The notes: generated by a model from the sequence alone, not told the origin. Shown: positions 25,305 through 34,838, counted from the stretch's first letter. The stretch is DNA of 64,000 bases from Pseudomonadota bacterium (GCA_023450615.1 JAEXGT010000047.1:1-64000); one strand, 5' to 3'. Translations and numbers: made by a program.

Positions 25305-26666
25305 TTAAGCGTTCTCGTCTCCGAGGCCGCCCGTTTTCAGGAAATTCTCCAGCCAGTGAATGTCGTACTGGCCGTTCTGAATGTCCGGATTGCGCACAAG
25401 GGTGCGGAAGAGCGGAAGCGTCGTATCCACGCCGTCCACCACGAACTCGTCGAGGGCGCGGCGCAGGCGCATGAGGCACTCGTTGCGGGTGCGGCCATGG
25501 ACGATGAGCTTGCCCACGAGGGAGTCATAGTGCGGCGGGATGCGGTAGCCCTGATAGGCCGCCGAGTCGACGCGCACGCCGAGGCCGCCCGGCGGGTGGA
25601 AGTAGCTGATCGTGCCGGGCGAGGGACGGAAGGTCGAGGGATGCTCGGCATTCACGCGGCACTCGATGGCATGACCTTCGATCTTGATGTCTTCCTGCTT
25701 CACCGACAGCGGATGACCGGCGGCGACACGGATCTGCTCGTTCACCAGATCGATGCCGGTGATCATTTCCGTGACGGGGTGCTCCACCTGAATACGGGTG
25801 TTCATCTCGATGAAGTAGAACTCGCCGTCCTCGTAGAGGAATTCGATGGTGCCGGCGCCCGCATATTGCAGTTCCTGCATGGCCTTCGCCACGACGCCGC
25901 CGATGCGCTCGCGCATTTCGACGTTCAGCGCGGGTGAGGGGCCTTCCTCCCAGACCTTCTGGTGGCGGCGCTGGAGCGAGCAGTCGCGTTCGCCCAGATG
26001 GATCGCATTGCCCTTGCCGTCGCCGAGAACCTGGATCTCGATGTGGCGCGGCTTCTCGAGATATTTCTCGATATAGACAGCGTCGTCGCCGAACGCGGCC
26101 TTTGCCTCGGTCTTGGCGGTTTGCAGCGCGTGAACGAGATCCGACTCGTTGCGCGCGACCTTCATGCCACGACCGCCGCCGCCGGCGGCGGCCTTGATGA
26201 TGACGGGATAGCCGATGCTGTTGGCGACTTTCTTCGCCTCGCCCTCATCGGAAATGCCGCCCTCGGAGCCGGGCACGCAAGGAATGCCGAGACGCTTGGC
26301 GGTGCGCTTCGCCTCAATCTTGTCGCCCATGATGCGGATGTGTTCCGCCTTGGGGCCAATGAAGGCGATGTGGTGCTCTTCCAGCACCTCGGCGAAACGG
26401 GCGTTCTCGGAAAGAAAGCCGTAGCCGGGATGGATGGCGTCCGCGCCGGTGATTTCGCAGGCTGCAATCAGGGCGGGGATGTTGAGATAGCTGTCGCGGG
26501 CGGCCGGAGGGCCGATGCATACGCTCTCGTCGGCGAGGCGCACGTGCATGGCATCCGCGTCGGCGGTGGAATGCACCGCGACGGTGGCGATCCCGAGTTC
26601 CTTCGCCGCGCGCAGGATGCGCAGGGCGATTTCGCCTCGGTTCGCAATGAGGATCTTATCGAACAT
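25305..26666 (-). CDS. accC: Biotin carboxylase subunit of acetyl-CoA carboxylase
   Basis: 453 residues. It carboxylates biotin on AccB using ATP and bicarbonate, the first step of fatty-acid synthesis. Motifs: MFDKILIANRGEIALRILRAAKELG at the start, DAIHPGYGFLSENA, the glycine-rich ATP loop KAAAGGGGRGMK, the YIEKYLEKPRHIEIQVLGD region, GERDCSLQRRHQKV, and EMNTRIQVEHPVTEMITGIDLV with the catalytic Arg/Glu. It lies 8 bases downstream of accB in the same direction. Confidence 0.97.
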   Translation of the reverse strand: MFDKILIANRGEIALRILRAAKELGIATVAVHSTADADAMHVRLADESVCIGPPAARDSYLNIPALIAACEITGADAIHPGYGFLSENARFAEVLEEHHIAFIGPKAEHIRIMGDKIEAKRTAKRLGIPCVPGSEGGISDEGEAKKVANSIGYPVIIKAAAGGGGRGMKVARNESDLVHALQTAKTEAKAAFGDDAVYIEKYLEKPRHIEIQVLGDGKGNAIHLGERDCSLQRRHQKVWEEGPSPALNVEMRERIGGVVAKAMQELQYAGAGTIEFLYEDGEFYFIEMNTRIQVEHPVTEMITGIDLVNEQIRVAAGHPLSVKQEDIKIEGHAIECRVNAEHPSTFRPSPGTISYFHPPGGLGVRVDSAAYQGYRIPPHYDSLVGKLIVHGRTRNECLMRLRRALDEFVVDGVDTTLPLFRTLVRNPDIQNGQYDIHWLENFLKTGGLGDENA

Positions 26667-26674
26667 GTCGCGCC

Positions 26675-27142
26675 TTACTCGATGACGAGGAGGGGTTCAC
26701 CGTATTCAACAGGGGTTCCGTCTTCGACAAAGATGGCGGTCACGGTGCCCGCGCGCGGGGCCACGATCTCGTTGAAGGTCTTCATGGCCTCGACGAGCAG
26801 AACCTTGTCGCCGGCCTGGACCTTGGAGCCGATCTCGACGAAAGACTTCGCATCAGGCGAGGGCTTGCGGTAGGCAGTGCCGACCATGGGGGAAAGCACG
26901 GCGCCGGGGTTCGGTGCGGCAGACTTCACCACCGCATCGGCGGCAGCCGGGGGCGGCGCAACCACCGGAGCGGGAGCAATCGGGGCCGGAGCCGCCACCG
27001 TCACGGCGGCAGCCTGGATCGTGCGTGCCACGCGGATGCGCAGGTCGCCCTTCTCCACTTCGATCTCGCTAAGATTCGTATCGGCGATCAGGTTCGCCAG
27101 CTCCCGGACGAGATCGGGATCGAAAGGGTTGTCCTTGGCCAT
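26675..27142 (-). CDS. accB: Biotin carboxyl carrier protein of acetyl-CoA carboxylase
   Basis: 155 residues from the ATG at 27142 (MAKDNPFDPDLVRELANLI), preceded by AGAGGTGAGC; a longer open frame to 27229 is not supported by family alignment. The Ala/Pro-rich linker (about 60-80) leads to the biotinyl domain with VGTAYRKPSPDAKSF, VKVGDK-like VQAGDKVLLVEAMKTFNEI (the biotinylated Lys is in EAMK) and GTVTAIFVEDGTPVEYGEPLLVIE. It carries carboxybiotin from AccC to the transferase. It forms an operon with aroQ upstream and accC downstream. Confidence 0.96.
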   Translation of the reverse strand: MAKDNPFDPDLVRELANLIADTNLSEIEVEKGDLRIRVARTIQAAAVTVAAPAPIAPAPVVAPPPAAADAVVKSAAPNPGAVLSPMVGTAYRKPSPDAKSFVEIGSKVQAGDKVLLVEAMKTFNEIVAPRAGTVTAIFVEDGTPVEYGEPLLVIE

Positions 27143-27167
27143 GGGGCTCACCTCTTGTTGTGAGGAA

Positions 27168-27635
27168 CTAGTGCTGGGAAGGTTTCGCGACCCTGACCCG
27201 CTCGACCATGACACGGTGAACCGCCTCAAGCCCGAGCAGATAGCTCATGGAGCCGAAACCGCAGATCACGCCGACTGACACGGGTGCAATGAGCGAGCGA
27301 TGGCGGAAGCCTTCGCGAGCATGAACGTTGGAAAGATGAATCTCGACCGTCGGGGCGCCGCTGCCGGAGATGGCATCGCGCAGAGCGATCGAGGTGTGGG
27401 TATAGGCACCGGCATTGATGACGATGCCCGCGCCCTGCGCTCCCGCTTCGTGAATCCAGTCGACCAGATGTCCCTCATGGTTGGACTGGCGGAACGTGAC
27501 CGCCACCCCCAGGGCCTCCGCCTTGTCGCGCACGAGCCGCTCGACATCCGCCAGCGTGGCGCTGCCGTAAATCTGAGGCTCTCTGCGGCCGAGCAGGTTG
27601 AGGTTGGGTCCGTTGAGGACGTGGACGTTGATCAT
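27168..27635 (-). CDS. aroQ: Type II 3-dehydroquinate dehydratase
   Basis: 155 residues. It dehydrates 3-dehydroquinate in the shikimate pathway. Diagnostic segments: NGPNLNLLGRREPQIYG near the start with the lid Arg and catalytic Tyr, RQSNHEGHLVDWIHEA, INAGAYTHTSIALRDAI, VEIHLSNVHARE, and FRHRSLIAPVSVGVICGFG. The type II enzyme is a dodecamer unrelated to AroD. The order aroQ-accB-accC is conserved in many Hyphomicrobiales; the gene ends 25 bases before accB starts. Confidence 0.97.
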   Translation of the reverse strand: MINVHVLNGPNLNLLGRREPQIYGSATLADVERLVRDKAEALGVAVTFRQSNHEGHLVDWIHEAGAQGAGIVINAGAYTHTSIALRDAISGSGAPTVEIHLSNVHAREGFRHRSLIAPVSVGVICGFGSMSYLLGLEAVHRVMVERVRVAKPSQH

Positions 27636-27783
27636 CGCGAAGGAGCGTTCCTAAAGCCCCGCCAGGCGGAGCCGAAACGCCCTCTTAGCCAAAAGGAGAG
27701 CATGGGGGAAGGGGAAAAGCGGGACTTTCCCAAGGCTTGGCCGGGGTTCCGTAGGGGAAGTTGGCGCAAAAGGCGCCTTATTC

Positions 27784-27863
27784 CGTCACGGATGGGCTTG
27801 TCCCGGCCATCCATGCCTGACGAGGGGAAAGGCATGGATTTCCGGCGGAAGTCAGGAATGACG
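27784..27863. repeat. Degenerate GTCATGGCCGGG-type palindromic repeat
   Basis: The stretch contains CTTGTCCCGGCCATCC, GGCATGGATTTCCGG and a closing GGAATGACG. It is a degraded member of the same palindromic family as at 29988-30074, 55479-55507 and 57299-57325. It lies between aroQ and the DsbA-like gene. Confidence 0.5.
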
Positions 27864-27871
27864 CCAGGGCC

Positions 27872-28651
27872 TTAGCCGCAATTCGCCTTGCCGCAGGAGC
27901 GGACATTGCCGATGATCTGCTTCAGGGGCTCGACGCCGACCGCGCCGGGGATGACCGCCTCGCCGATGACGAAGGCAGGAGTGCCGGTGAGGTTCAGCTT
28001 ATCGCCGAGTGCCATGTTCTCCTGGAGAGCATTGCGCTGCTCCGGGCTTTCCATGTCCTTCTGGAGCTTGGCGATGTCGACGCCCATCTCCTTGGCGACT
28101 GCCATGGCGCGCTCGCCGTTCACGCGGCCGCGGGTTTCAAGCACCTTCACGTGGTAGTCGAAGAGCTTCTGGCCCTGAAGCTGGTTCTTCACGGCGAGAG
28201 CCACGCGGCTTGCTTCCACGGAATCGGGCCCGAGGACGGGAAAGTCCTTCAGCACGACGCGCAGCTTGGGGTCGGCCTTCATCAGAACCTGAACGTCCGC
28301 GAGGGCTTTTTTGCAGTAGCCGCAATTGTAGTCGAAGAACTCGACCAGGGTGATGTCGCCGGAGGGATTGCCCGCCACATAGGAATGCGGTGCATTGAGA
28401 AGCGACTGCTTGGTCTCCTGCACGGCATCGGCTTGCGCGGCCTGCTGGGCTTCGGCTTGGCGCTTCTCGAGTTCGCTGATGACCTCGGTCAGAACCTCGG
28501 GGTTCTTCAGGAGGTAGTCCTTCACGACTTCGCCGATGGCCTGCTTCTGCTGCTCGGTGAAGACGGCGTTCTGAGCCTGGACCGCAGGTGCGACGGCCAG
28601 CGCGCCGAGCAGGGTTGCGGCCTGGAAGGTTTTGAGAAGCGGGAAGCGCAT
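27872..28651 (-). CDS. DsbA-family thiol:disulfide interchange protein
   Basis: 259 residues from the ATG at 28651 (MRFPLLKTFQAATLLGALAV, signal peptide to AVQA). The thioredoxin-fold active site is FFDYNCGYCKKALADV (CGYC near residue 112), with the cis-Pro region LTGTPAFVIGEAVIPG near the C-terminus. A helical segment (FTEQQKQAIGEVVKDYLLKNPEVL) precedes the catalytic domain, as in the DsbA/ScsC-like proteins found in rhizobia. It should act in periplasmic disulfide formation or isomerisation. A longer frame to 28681 adds ten residues upstream of the signal peptide. Confidence 0.9.
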   Translation of the reverse strand: MRFPLLKTFQAATLLGALAVAPAVQAQNAVFTEQQKQAIGEVVKDYLLKNPEVLTEVISELEKRQAEAQQAAQADAVQETKQSLLNAPHSYVAGNPSGDITLVEFFDYNCGYCKKALADVQVLMKADPKLRVVLKDFPVLGPDSVEASRVALAVKNQLQGQKLFDYHVKVLETRGRVNGERAMAVAKEMGVDIAKLQKDMESPEQRNALQENMALGDKLNLTGTPAFVIGEAVIPGAVGVEPLKQIIGNVRSCGKANCG

Positions 28652-28790
28652 ATCCGGTCCTTTGCGGGGCTTTCGGTACAATATCTGGCGTGAGTTAGCG
28701 GGTTGAGGAGTGCGGCGTCAAATCACGGCTTCGTTGCACGGGCATGAAGCGTCTTGAGGCATGTCTCCCGACCGGCTACGAACCCTACCC

Positions 28791-29972
28791 ATGACAAAAT
28801 CAATCGCCGACTCGACCCTGCCCGTCATCGCCCGCCGCATGGACCGGGTTTCATCCTTCCTGGCCATGGATGTGTTGAGCGCCGCTGCGGCGAAAGAAAG
28901 GCGAGGGGACAGCGTAATCCATATGGAGGTGGGCCAGCCTTCCGCGCCAGCTCCGCGTCTCGCGCGCGAGGCAGCGAAGGCCGCGCTCGATCTCGGGCGT
29001 ATCGGTTACACGGAGGCGCTCGGCATATCTGCTTTGAGAGAGCGGATCGCCCGTCACTACCGCGACGCTTATGGCGTCTCCATCGCACCCGAGCGTGTGG
29101 TGGTGACGACGGGCTCCTCGGCGGGCTTCGTGCTGGCTTTCCTGAGCCTCTTCGACGCGGGCCAGCGTGTCGCCATCACCGCACCGGGCTATCCGGCCTA
29201 CCGCAATATCCTGGAAGCGCTCGGCATCGAACCGGTGACGATCCCGCTCGCCAAGGCAGATGGCTGGATCATGACCGCCAAGGCCATCGAGAGGGCCCAT
29301 GCGGAAAAGCCGCTCCACGGCATTCTCGCCATGAGCCCGGCGAACCCCTCCGGCACCATGATCGGCCGCAAGGCTCTCGCCGAGCTTGGCGAAACCTGCC
29401 GCCGCTTGGGCCTGTGGTTCGTCTCTGATGAGATCTATCATGGCCTCACTTACGGCGAGGCAGCCTCCACGGCGCTCGCCTCGGACGACGATGCGGTCGT
29501 CATCAACTCATTCTCCAAATATTATTGCATGACCGGCTGGCGCATCGGCTGGATCGTGGTGCCCGAGCGCCTCGTGCGGCCCGTCGAGCGGCTGGCGCAG
29601 AACCTCTATATCTCGCCGCCTTATCTCTCGCAGGTTGCGGCTCTCGCCGCTTTCGATGCGGGTGAGGAGCTTGAGGCCGTGAAGGCCGGCTATGCGCGAA
29701 ATCGCGCGTACTTGCTGGAGGAATTGCCAAAAGCCGGCATCACCGAGATGCACCCGGTGGACGGCGCCTTCTACATCTATGCCGATATTGCACGCTACAC
29801 GAATGACTCCATTGGCTTCTGCAAGCGCATGCTGGAGGAGATGGGCGTGGCAGCAACGCCAGGCCTCGATTTCGATCCCATCGAGGGCTCGCACTACATG
29901 CGCCTGTCCTTCGCAGGCTCCGAGAACGATTGCCGCGAGACGGTGGAGCGGCTGAAGGGCTGGCTGAGGTAG
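28791..29972 (+). CDS. PLP-dependent class I/II aminotransferase
   Basis: 393 residues from the ATG at 28791 (MTKSIADSTLPVIARRMDRV); an in-frame ATG at 28761 adds ten residues. Fold type I motifs: GRIGYTEALGISALRERIARHY, TTGSSAGFVLAFLSLF (PLP phosphate cup), SPANPSGTM, FVSDEIYHGLTYG, and the Schiff-base Lys in NSFSKYYCMTGWRIGW. The C-terminal Arg that binds the substrate carboxylate is in YMRLSFAGS. It transfers an amino group between an amino acid and a keto acid; the substrate is not predictable. Its stop is followed by a palindromic repeat and a terminator shared with rne. Confidence 0.92.
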   Translation: MTKSIADSTLPVIARRMDRVSSFLAMDVLSAAAAKERRGDSVIHMEVGQPSAPAPRLAREAAKAALDLGRIGYTEALGISALRERIARHYRDAYGVSIAPERVVVTTGSSAGFVLAFLSLFDAGQRVAITAPGYPAYRNILEALGIEPVTIPLAKADGWIMTAKAIERAHAEKPLHGILAMSPANPSGTMIGRKALAELGETCRRLGLWFVSDEIYHGLTYGEAASTALASDDDAVVINSFSKYYCMTGWRIGWIVVPERLVRPVERLAQNLYISPPYLSQVAALAAFDAGEELEAVKAGYARNRAYLLEELPKAGITEMHPVDGAFYIYADIARYTNDSIGFCKRMLEEMGVAATPGLDFDPIEGSHYMRLSFAGSENDCRETVERLKGWLR

Positions 29973-29987
29973 GAGCTAATCCTCACC

Positions 29988-30074
29988 GTCATGCCCGGCC
30001 TTGTGCCGGGTGTCCACGCTTTCTGGCGCTGCAGCTTTTAAGACGTGGATGGCCGGATCAAGTCCGGCCATGAC
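29988..30074. repeat. GTCATG(C/G)CCGG-type palindromic repeat
   Basis: An imperfect inverted repeat with outer arms gtcatgcccggcc and ccggccatgac and inner arms around gtccacg...gacgtgg. It is the longest copy of this family in the window and lies between the aminotransferase and rne. Confidence 0.7.
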
Positions 30075-30092
30075 GATGCACTGCGCGTAACA

Positions 30093-30120
30093 AAAAGCCC
30101 GGCTTTTACGCCGGGCTTTT
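30093..30120. terminator. Bidirectional Rho-independent terminator (aminotransferase / rne)
   Basis: A perfect 11-bp stem (aaaagcccggc / gccgggctttt) with a TTTTAC loop. T-runs follow the stem in both directions. It separates the converging aminotransferase and rne genes. Confidence 0.88.
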
Positions 30121-30133
30121 GCTTTTGGTCTTG

Positions 30134-32839
30134 TTAGCCGCCGAGGACCGACTTGGCCTTCGACCACCATCCAGCGCGCTTCGGGCGCTCCGGGTCGGGC
30201 GGGGTGAGGACCACGGCGACCGGCTCCGGCTCGGGGATCACGGGGCGTGGGGCTTCCGCAACGGGCTCCTCGGCGGCCTGCGGTGCCGGCTTCGTCTCGA
30301 TGCGCTCTTCCGATGCGGCCGCTGGCTCGGGAGCCGGAGCGGGTTCGCTCACAGGCACGTCGTCCAGGGTGCCGACGGCTTCGGCGACAGCCTCGGTGGC
30401 GGCCACGAAGCCTTCTTCGGTTGCGAAGGTTTCAATGGCTTCGTCGCGGCCACGGCCACGGCCGCCCCGGCGTCCACGGCGGCGGCGGCGGCGATTGCGC
30501 TCTTCGGCCGATTCGGAACCTTCGACGCCCTCGCCCTCGTCACCGGAGGCCTCGACCTCGGTGGCTTCCTTCTCGTCGCCTTCGGACCCTTCGTCCTCGG
30601 AGCCTTCCTCGCCCTGGGCCGCGCCTGCAACGGCATCGCGGTCGCGTCCACGGCGGCGGCGGCGACGACGTCGGCGACGGCCATTGCCTTCACCGTCCTC
30701 GCGATCTTCCTCGGAGCCTCCGGCTGCCTCTTCGACCTCGGTCTCGTCCTCGGCCTCAGTCTCGATCTCGGGCTCATCCTCCTCCACCACGTCGATCGGC
30801 GTGATGGCGTCGATCTGGATGCCGGTGGCGGCGGATTTGTGCTCGAGACGAAGCGCAGGCTCGCCGCGGTCGATGGCGTAATTGGTGGTGCCCGTGAGCG
30901 TATCGTCTGCCACGACGGAGATCATCACGCCGAAGCGGTTTTCCAGCTCGCGCAGGTGGATGCGCTTCTGGTTGAGAATGTAGAAAGCCGCCTCCATCCG
31001 CGTGCGGACGATGAGGTTGTACCCGGCATTCTTGATAAGAGTCTCCTCGATCGAGCGCAGCACGTGCAGCGCAACCGACGGCGTCGACCGAACGACGCCC
31101 GTTCCGGCGCAGTGCGGGCAGGGGACCGAGGAGGATTCGAGCACGCCGGTGCGGATGCGCTGGCGCGACATTTCGAGCAGACCGAAGGGCGAGATGCGGC
31201 CCACCTGGATGCGGGCGCGGTCGTTCTTCAGGCACTCGTTGAGCTTCTTCTCGACGGCGCGGTTGTTGCGCTTCTCTTCCATGTCGATGAAATCGATGAC
31301 AACGAGACCGGCGAGATCGCGCAGGCGGAGCTGGCGAGCGACTTCCTCCGCCGCTTCGAGGTTTGTGCGAAGAGCCGTATCCTCGATATTGTGCTCGCGG
31401 GTCGAGCGACCGGAATTCACGTCGATGGAGACCAGGGCTTCCGTCGGATTGATGACGAGATAGCCGCCGGATTTCAGCGTCACCACATTGGAGAACATCG
31501 CATCGAGCTGAGCTTCCACGCCATGCTTCGCGAAGAGGGGCTGCGGCTCGCGGTAGGGCTGGACGATCTTGGCATGGCTCGGCATGAGCATGCGCATGAA
31601 GTCCTTGGCCTCGCGATAGCCCTCCTCGCCGGAGACGAGGATGTCATCGATCTCCTTGTTGTAGAGATCGCGGATGGCGCGTTTGATGAGCGAGCCTTCC
31701 TCATAGACCAAGGCGGGCGCTGCCGAGTTGAGCGTCAGCTCGCGCACGCTCTCCCACAGGCGCATCAGGTATTCGTAGTCGCGCTTGATTTCCGGCTTGG
31801 TGCGCGAAGCGCCCGCCGTGCGCAGGATGATGCCCATTCCTTCGGGCACCTCCAGCTCCTGAGCGATTTCCTTCAGGCGCTTGCGGTCGGCTGCATTGGT
31901 GATCTTGCGCGAGATGCCGCCGCCACGGCCCGTGTTGGGCATGAGCACCGAATAGCGGCCCGCGAGCGACAGATAGGTGGTGAGAGCCGCGCCTTTGTTG
32001 CCGCGCTCTTCCTTCACGACCTGCACCAGCAGGATCTGGCGGCGCTTGATAACTTCCTGAATCTTGTACTGCTTGCGCGGGGTACGGCGCTGGGGGAGGT
32101 CTTCCAGGGCGTCGCCGCCGCCGAGCTGCTCGACGTGGTCTTCGTCCTCGCCCTCGGAATCCTCGTCTTCACCGTCCTCGTCTTCGTCCTCATCGCCCTC
32201 GGACTCGTCGTCCTCGGACTTGTGATCCTCGGCGGCGTCCACGGTCTCGACGGTCTGCTCGGCGGCTTCCTCAGCAGGAGCGGCAACAGCCTCCGCAGGC
32301 TCGGCGCTCTCGGATGCCTCGACGGCTTCGCCGGAGACAGCCTCGAAATCGCCGCCGGCGGCGATCAGGTCGATGGTCTCTTCCGTGCCTTCTGCCGGAG
32401 CCTGTGCCTCGGCGCCTTCCTCGGCGACGGCTTCAACGCCCGCTTCCGCCTCGGTGGAGACGACGGTTTCGTCCTTCGGTCCGCGGCGCTGCGAGGAGCG
32501 GCGGCCGCGGCGGTGGCGGCGGCGTTCTTCCTCGCGCTCTTCCTCGGCCTGAGCCTCGGCTTCGGCTTCCAGAAGGGCCTGCCGGTCGGCGACCGGGATC
32601 TGGTAGTAATCGGGATGGATTTCGCTGAAGGCGAGGAAGCCGTGGCGGTTTCCGCCATACTCGACGAAGGCCGCCTGGAGGGACGGCTCTACGCGGGTGA
32701 CTTTCGCGAGATAGATATTCCCGCGCAGCTGCTTCCGGTTAGCGGATTCGAAGTCGAATTCTTCGACTTTCTGACCACGCACCACCACAACCCGGGTTTC
32801 TTCCGGGTGGGAGGCATCGATGAGCATCTTGTTTGCCAT
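30134..32839 (-). CDS. rne: Ribonuclease E/G
   Basis: 901 residues. It is the main endoribonuclease of mRNA decay and rRNA processing. It opens MANKMLIDASHPEETRVVVV with the S1 domain. That domain is split by a long low-complexity insertion (about 92-245, very acidic, for example DESEGDEDEDEDGEDEDSEG), which is typical of alphaproteobacterial RNase E. The catalytic core follows: GAALTTYLSLAGRYSVLMPN, the DNase I-like part with SIDVNSGRST and LAGLVVIDFIDME (metal-binding Asp), and the zinc link CPHCAGTG. The C-terminus (about 620-901) is Arg/Glu-rich, as in degradosome-binding scaffolds. A hairpin covers the start codon (32835-32858). Confidence 0.96.
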   Translation of the reverse strand: MANKMLIDASHPEETRVVVVRGQKVEEFDFESANRKQLRGNIYLAKVTRVEPSLQAAFVEYGGNRHGFLAFSEIHPDYYQIPVADRQALLEAEAEAQAEEEREEERRRHRRGRRSSQRRGPKDETVVSTEAEAGVEAVAEEGAEAQAPAEGTEETIDLIAAGGDFEAVSGEAVEASESAEPAEAVAAPAEEAAEQTVETVDAAEDHKSEDDESEGDEDEDEDGEDEDSEGEDEDHVEQLGGGDALEDLPQRRTPRKQYKIQEVIKRRQILLVQVVKEERGNKGAALTTYLSLAGRYSVLMPNTGRGGGISRKITNAADRKRLKEIAQELEVPEGMGIILRTAGASRTKPEIKRDYEYLMRLWESVRELTLNSAAPALVYEEGSLIKRAIRDLYNKEIDDILVSGEEGYREAKDFMRMLMPSHAKIVQPYREPQPLFAKHGVEAQLDAMFSNVVTLKSGGYLVINPTEALVSIDVNSGRSTREHNIEDTALRTNLEAAEEVARQLRLRDLAGLVVIDFIDMEEKRNNRAVEKKLNECLKNDRARIQVGRISPFGLLEMSRQRIRTGVLESSSVPCPHCAGTGVVRSTPSVALHVLRSIEETLIKNAGYNLIVRTRMEAAFYILNQKRIHLRELENRFGVMISVVADDTLTGTTNYAIDRGEPALRLEHKSAATGIQIDAITPIDVVEEDEPEIETEAEDETEVEEAAGGSEEDREDGEGNGRRRRRRRRRRGRDRDAVAGAAQGEEGSEDEGSEGDEKEATEVEASGDEGEGVEGSESAEERNRRRRRRGRRGGRGRGRDEAIETFATEEGFVAATEAVAEAVGTLDDVPVSEPAPAPEPAAASEERIETKPAPQAAEEPVAEAPRPVIPEPEPVAVVLTPPDPERPKRAGWWSKAKSVLGG

Positions 32840-32858
32840 GTTGAACTCTCGACATGGC
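32835..32858 (-). promoter_or_regulatory. Hairpin over the rne start codon
   Basis: A 7-bp dyad (gccatgt / acatggc) with a 10-base loop contains the rne ATG (32839-32837). In the mRNA the pairing would hide the start codon and the few bases before it, a possible translational control. Confidence 0.4.
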
Positions 32859-33447
32859 GATCGAGGGCAGGACCTGAGGCAGAAGCCGCATTGACGGCGG
32901 GTGCCCGCGCCGCAAGAGAAGGCGGCGGGCTGGAGTTGCGTTCGGATTGCTGTCGATCGCCATCGTGCGCCTCAGAGGGGCGCATTCTGGGTTGAAACGG
33001 AACGGCTTTGAGCCGGATGAGGTGGGGTAAGGGCGTGCGCGAGAAGAAACGCGCGCTTGGAACGGTGCCGCGACGAGAGTCAAAGCTGACTTCGTGAGTG
33101 CAACCATTCAAGACGGCCCTTTCTAGGAATCGATGGGGCGGACGAAGTCCGGCCATCGGCAAAAAGCGGCGATCTGTATCGCCTACTGACCCCTTCCTGG
33201 CGCCTGTCGAGGGTGACGGGGTCCGTGAGGACCGGTCAACACAACCATCTCCTCAGGTCCGCCGTCAGATTCGGCCATGCCGGGCGGGGTTATTGATCAT
33301 TACAGAGCGGAAGGGGCATTTGGCAAGATGCTGAACTCTGTGTCGTTAATGCAACAGAGTCTCGATATTGAGCCTTTTGGGGTGAAGCTTCGTTAACCAA
33401 GTGCCGCCTATTGAGATAGGAAGGAGCCCGAAACCTCCAGCTAAGCC
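32859..33447. other. Divergent intergenic region rne / amidase
   Basis: About 590 bases between two divergent genes. It should hold both promoters and a long rne 5' leader, which in other bacteria is the site of RNase E autoregulation. No ORF here has a recognisable domain and no specific motif was identified. Confidence 0.5.
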
Positions 33448-34692
33448 ATGAGAATCAACCCATTCCTATGCTTGATCTGCGCAGGCCTCCTGGCGATCCT
33501 CATCGCCCTGGGGGGAGGTTCCGCTTGGGCGAACGCAGATGTGGGTAAGGCCGGAACGGCGATTGTCGCGGCCGATGTTTCTGTGGAAGTGGACGGTCCC
33601 AAGACCCGTTTCAGGATTTCCCTGTCGAAACCCGTGACAGCCCAGGCCTCACTTATGGAGAGGCCCGACCGCCTGATCATCGACCTGCCAGAAGTGGCTT
33701 TTCACCTGCCGCCCGAGTCCGGAAGGCAGAAGGTGGGGCTGATTTCCTCATATCGCTATGGCCTGTTCGCGCCGGGCCGCTCTCGCGTGGTGATGGATCT
33801 GGCCCAGCCGGCGACCGTCTCCGGAATGACGGTCGATGCCAATGCCGCCGGAGGCACGGCACTCCTGACCATTGAACTCACCCGTTCCGAGCGCGATGAT
33901 TTTCGCCGCGCCGCTGCGGAGAGCGCTGCCAAGGCGGCCAAGACGGCAGCTGTAGAGCCCGATCCTACCCCGAAGGATGCCCGTCCCGTCATCATGATCG
34001 ACCCCGGTCACGGCGGTATCGATCCCGGCGCCAATTCGGCGAATGGAACCTTCGAGAAGGATCTGGTGCTCGCTTTCGCCCAGAAGCTGCAGAAGTCCCT
34101 GGAGGCGAGCGGCCGCTACAAGGTGCTCATGACCCGCGACAAGGACGTGTTCATCTCCCTTGGGGATCGCATCCGCGCGGCTAGGAACGCCCAAGCCGAC
34201 CTTTTCATCTCCATCCATGCGGATTCGATCTCTGGAGGGCAGGAGGTGCGGGGACTTACCGTGTACACGGGGGCTGAGCGGGCCTCCGACGCCGATTCGG
34301 CCCGCCTCGCCGAGCGTGAGAACAAGGCGGATGCGGTCGCCGGGGTCGAGAGCACCGATATGCCGGACGATGTGTCTGACATCCTGGTGGAGCTCACCCT
34401 GCGCGAAACCCGCAGCTTTTCTCACAGTTTCGCGACCCGCCTCGTCGATCAGTTCGATGCCGTCGCCCGGCTGAACAAGAACCCCCATCGGCAGGCCCGC
34501 TTCCAGGTGCTGCGGGCCCATGATGTGCCCTCCGTCCTGCTGGAACTCGGCTATCTCTCGAGCAAGCAGGATCTCGACCTGCTCATGTCCGAGGAATGGC
34601 GGGCCAAGATGGTGGCCGCCATGAGCGTGGCCGTGGACCGATTTTTCGCAACTCGCTTCGCCCGGCAGGGCGCTGCCGCAGTTTTACCATAG
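33448..34692 (+). CDS. N-acetylmuramoyl-L-alanine amidase with AMIN domain (AmiC-type)
   Basis: 414 residues. A signal segment (PFLCLICAGLLAILIALGGGSAWA) leads to an AMIN domain (about 45-140: GPKTRFRISLSKPVTAQASLMERPDRLIIDLP), which targets such amidases to septal peptidoglycan. After a linker comes the zinc-dependent Amidase_3 domain (about 175-405): IMIDPGHGGIDPGA, the Glu in GTFEKDLVLAF, ADLFISIHADS, and VLLELGYLSSKQDL with the catalytic Glu. It cleaves peptide stems from peptidoglycan during daughter-cell separation. PBP1A follows 146 bases downstream. Confidence 0.94.
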   Translation: MRINPFLCLICAGLLAILIALGGGSAWANADVGKAGTAIVAADVSVEVDGPKTRFRISLSKPVTAQASLMERPDRLIIDLPEVAFHLPPESGRQKVGLISSYRYGLFAPGRSRVVMDLAQPATVSGMTVDANAAGGTALLTIELTRSERDDFRRAAAESAAKAAKTAAVEPDPTPKDARPVIMIDPGHGGIDPGANSANGTFEKDLVLAFAQKLQKSLEASGRYKVLMTRDKDVFISLGDRIRAARNAQADLFISIHADSISGGQEVRGLTVYTGAERASDADSARLAERENKADAVAGVESTDMPDDVSDILVELTLRETRSFSHSFATRLVDQFDAVARLNKNPHRQARFQVLRAHDVPSVLLELGYLSSKQDLDLLMSEEWRAKMVAAMSVAVDRFFATRFARQGAAAVLP

Positions 34693-34838
34693 ATAGAGTG
34701 TGGATACCCGTAGCGGGGGCGCGATTCCTCGGTTAACAGAGCGGGGCGGTTCGAACTCCATTTCTGTTCCGGCAGGAGAGGGCGTTCGGGATTTGCACAA
34801 GCAGGTGCCTTAAGGCGCCGAGAACGGAATATCTTCGG

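Noticed and set aside
30119..32995. A 958-codon open frame antisense to rne
   Set aside because: Mirror of the low-complexity GC-rich rne coding sequence; no domain and no independent support.
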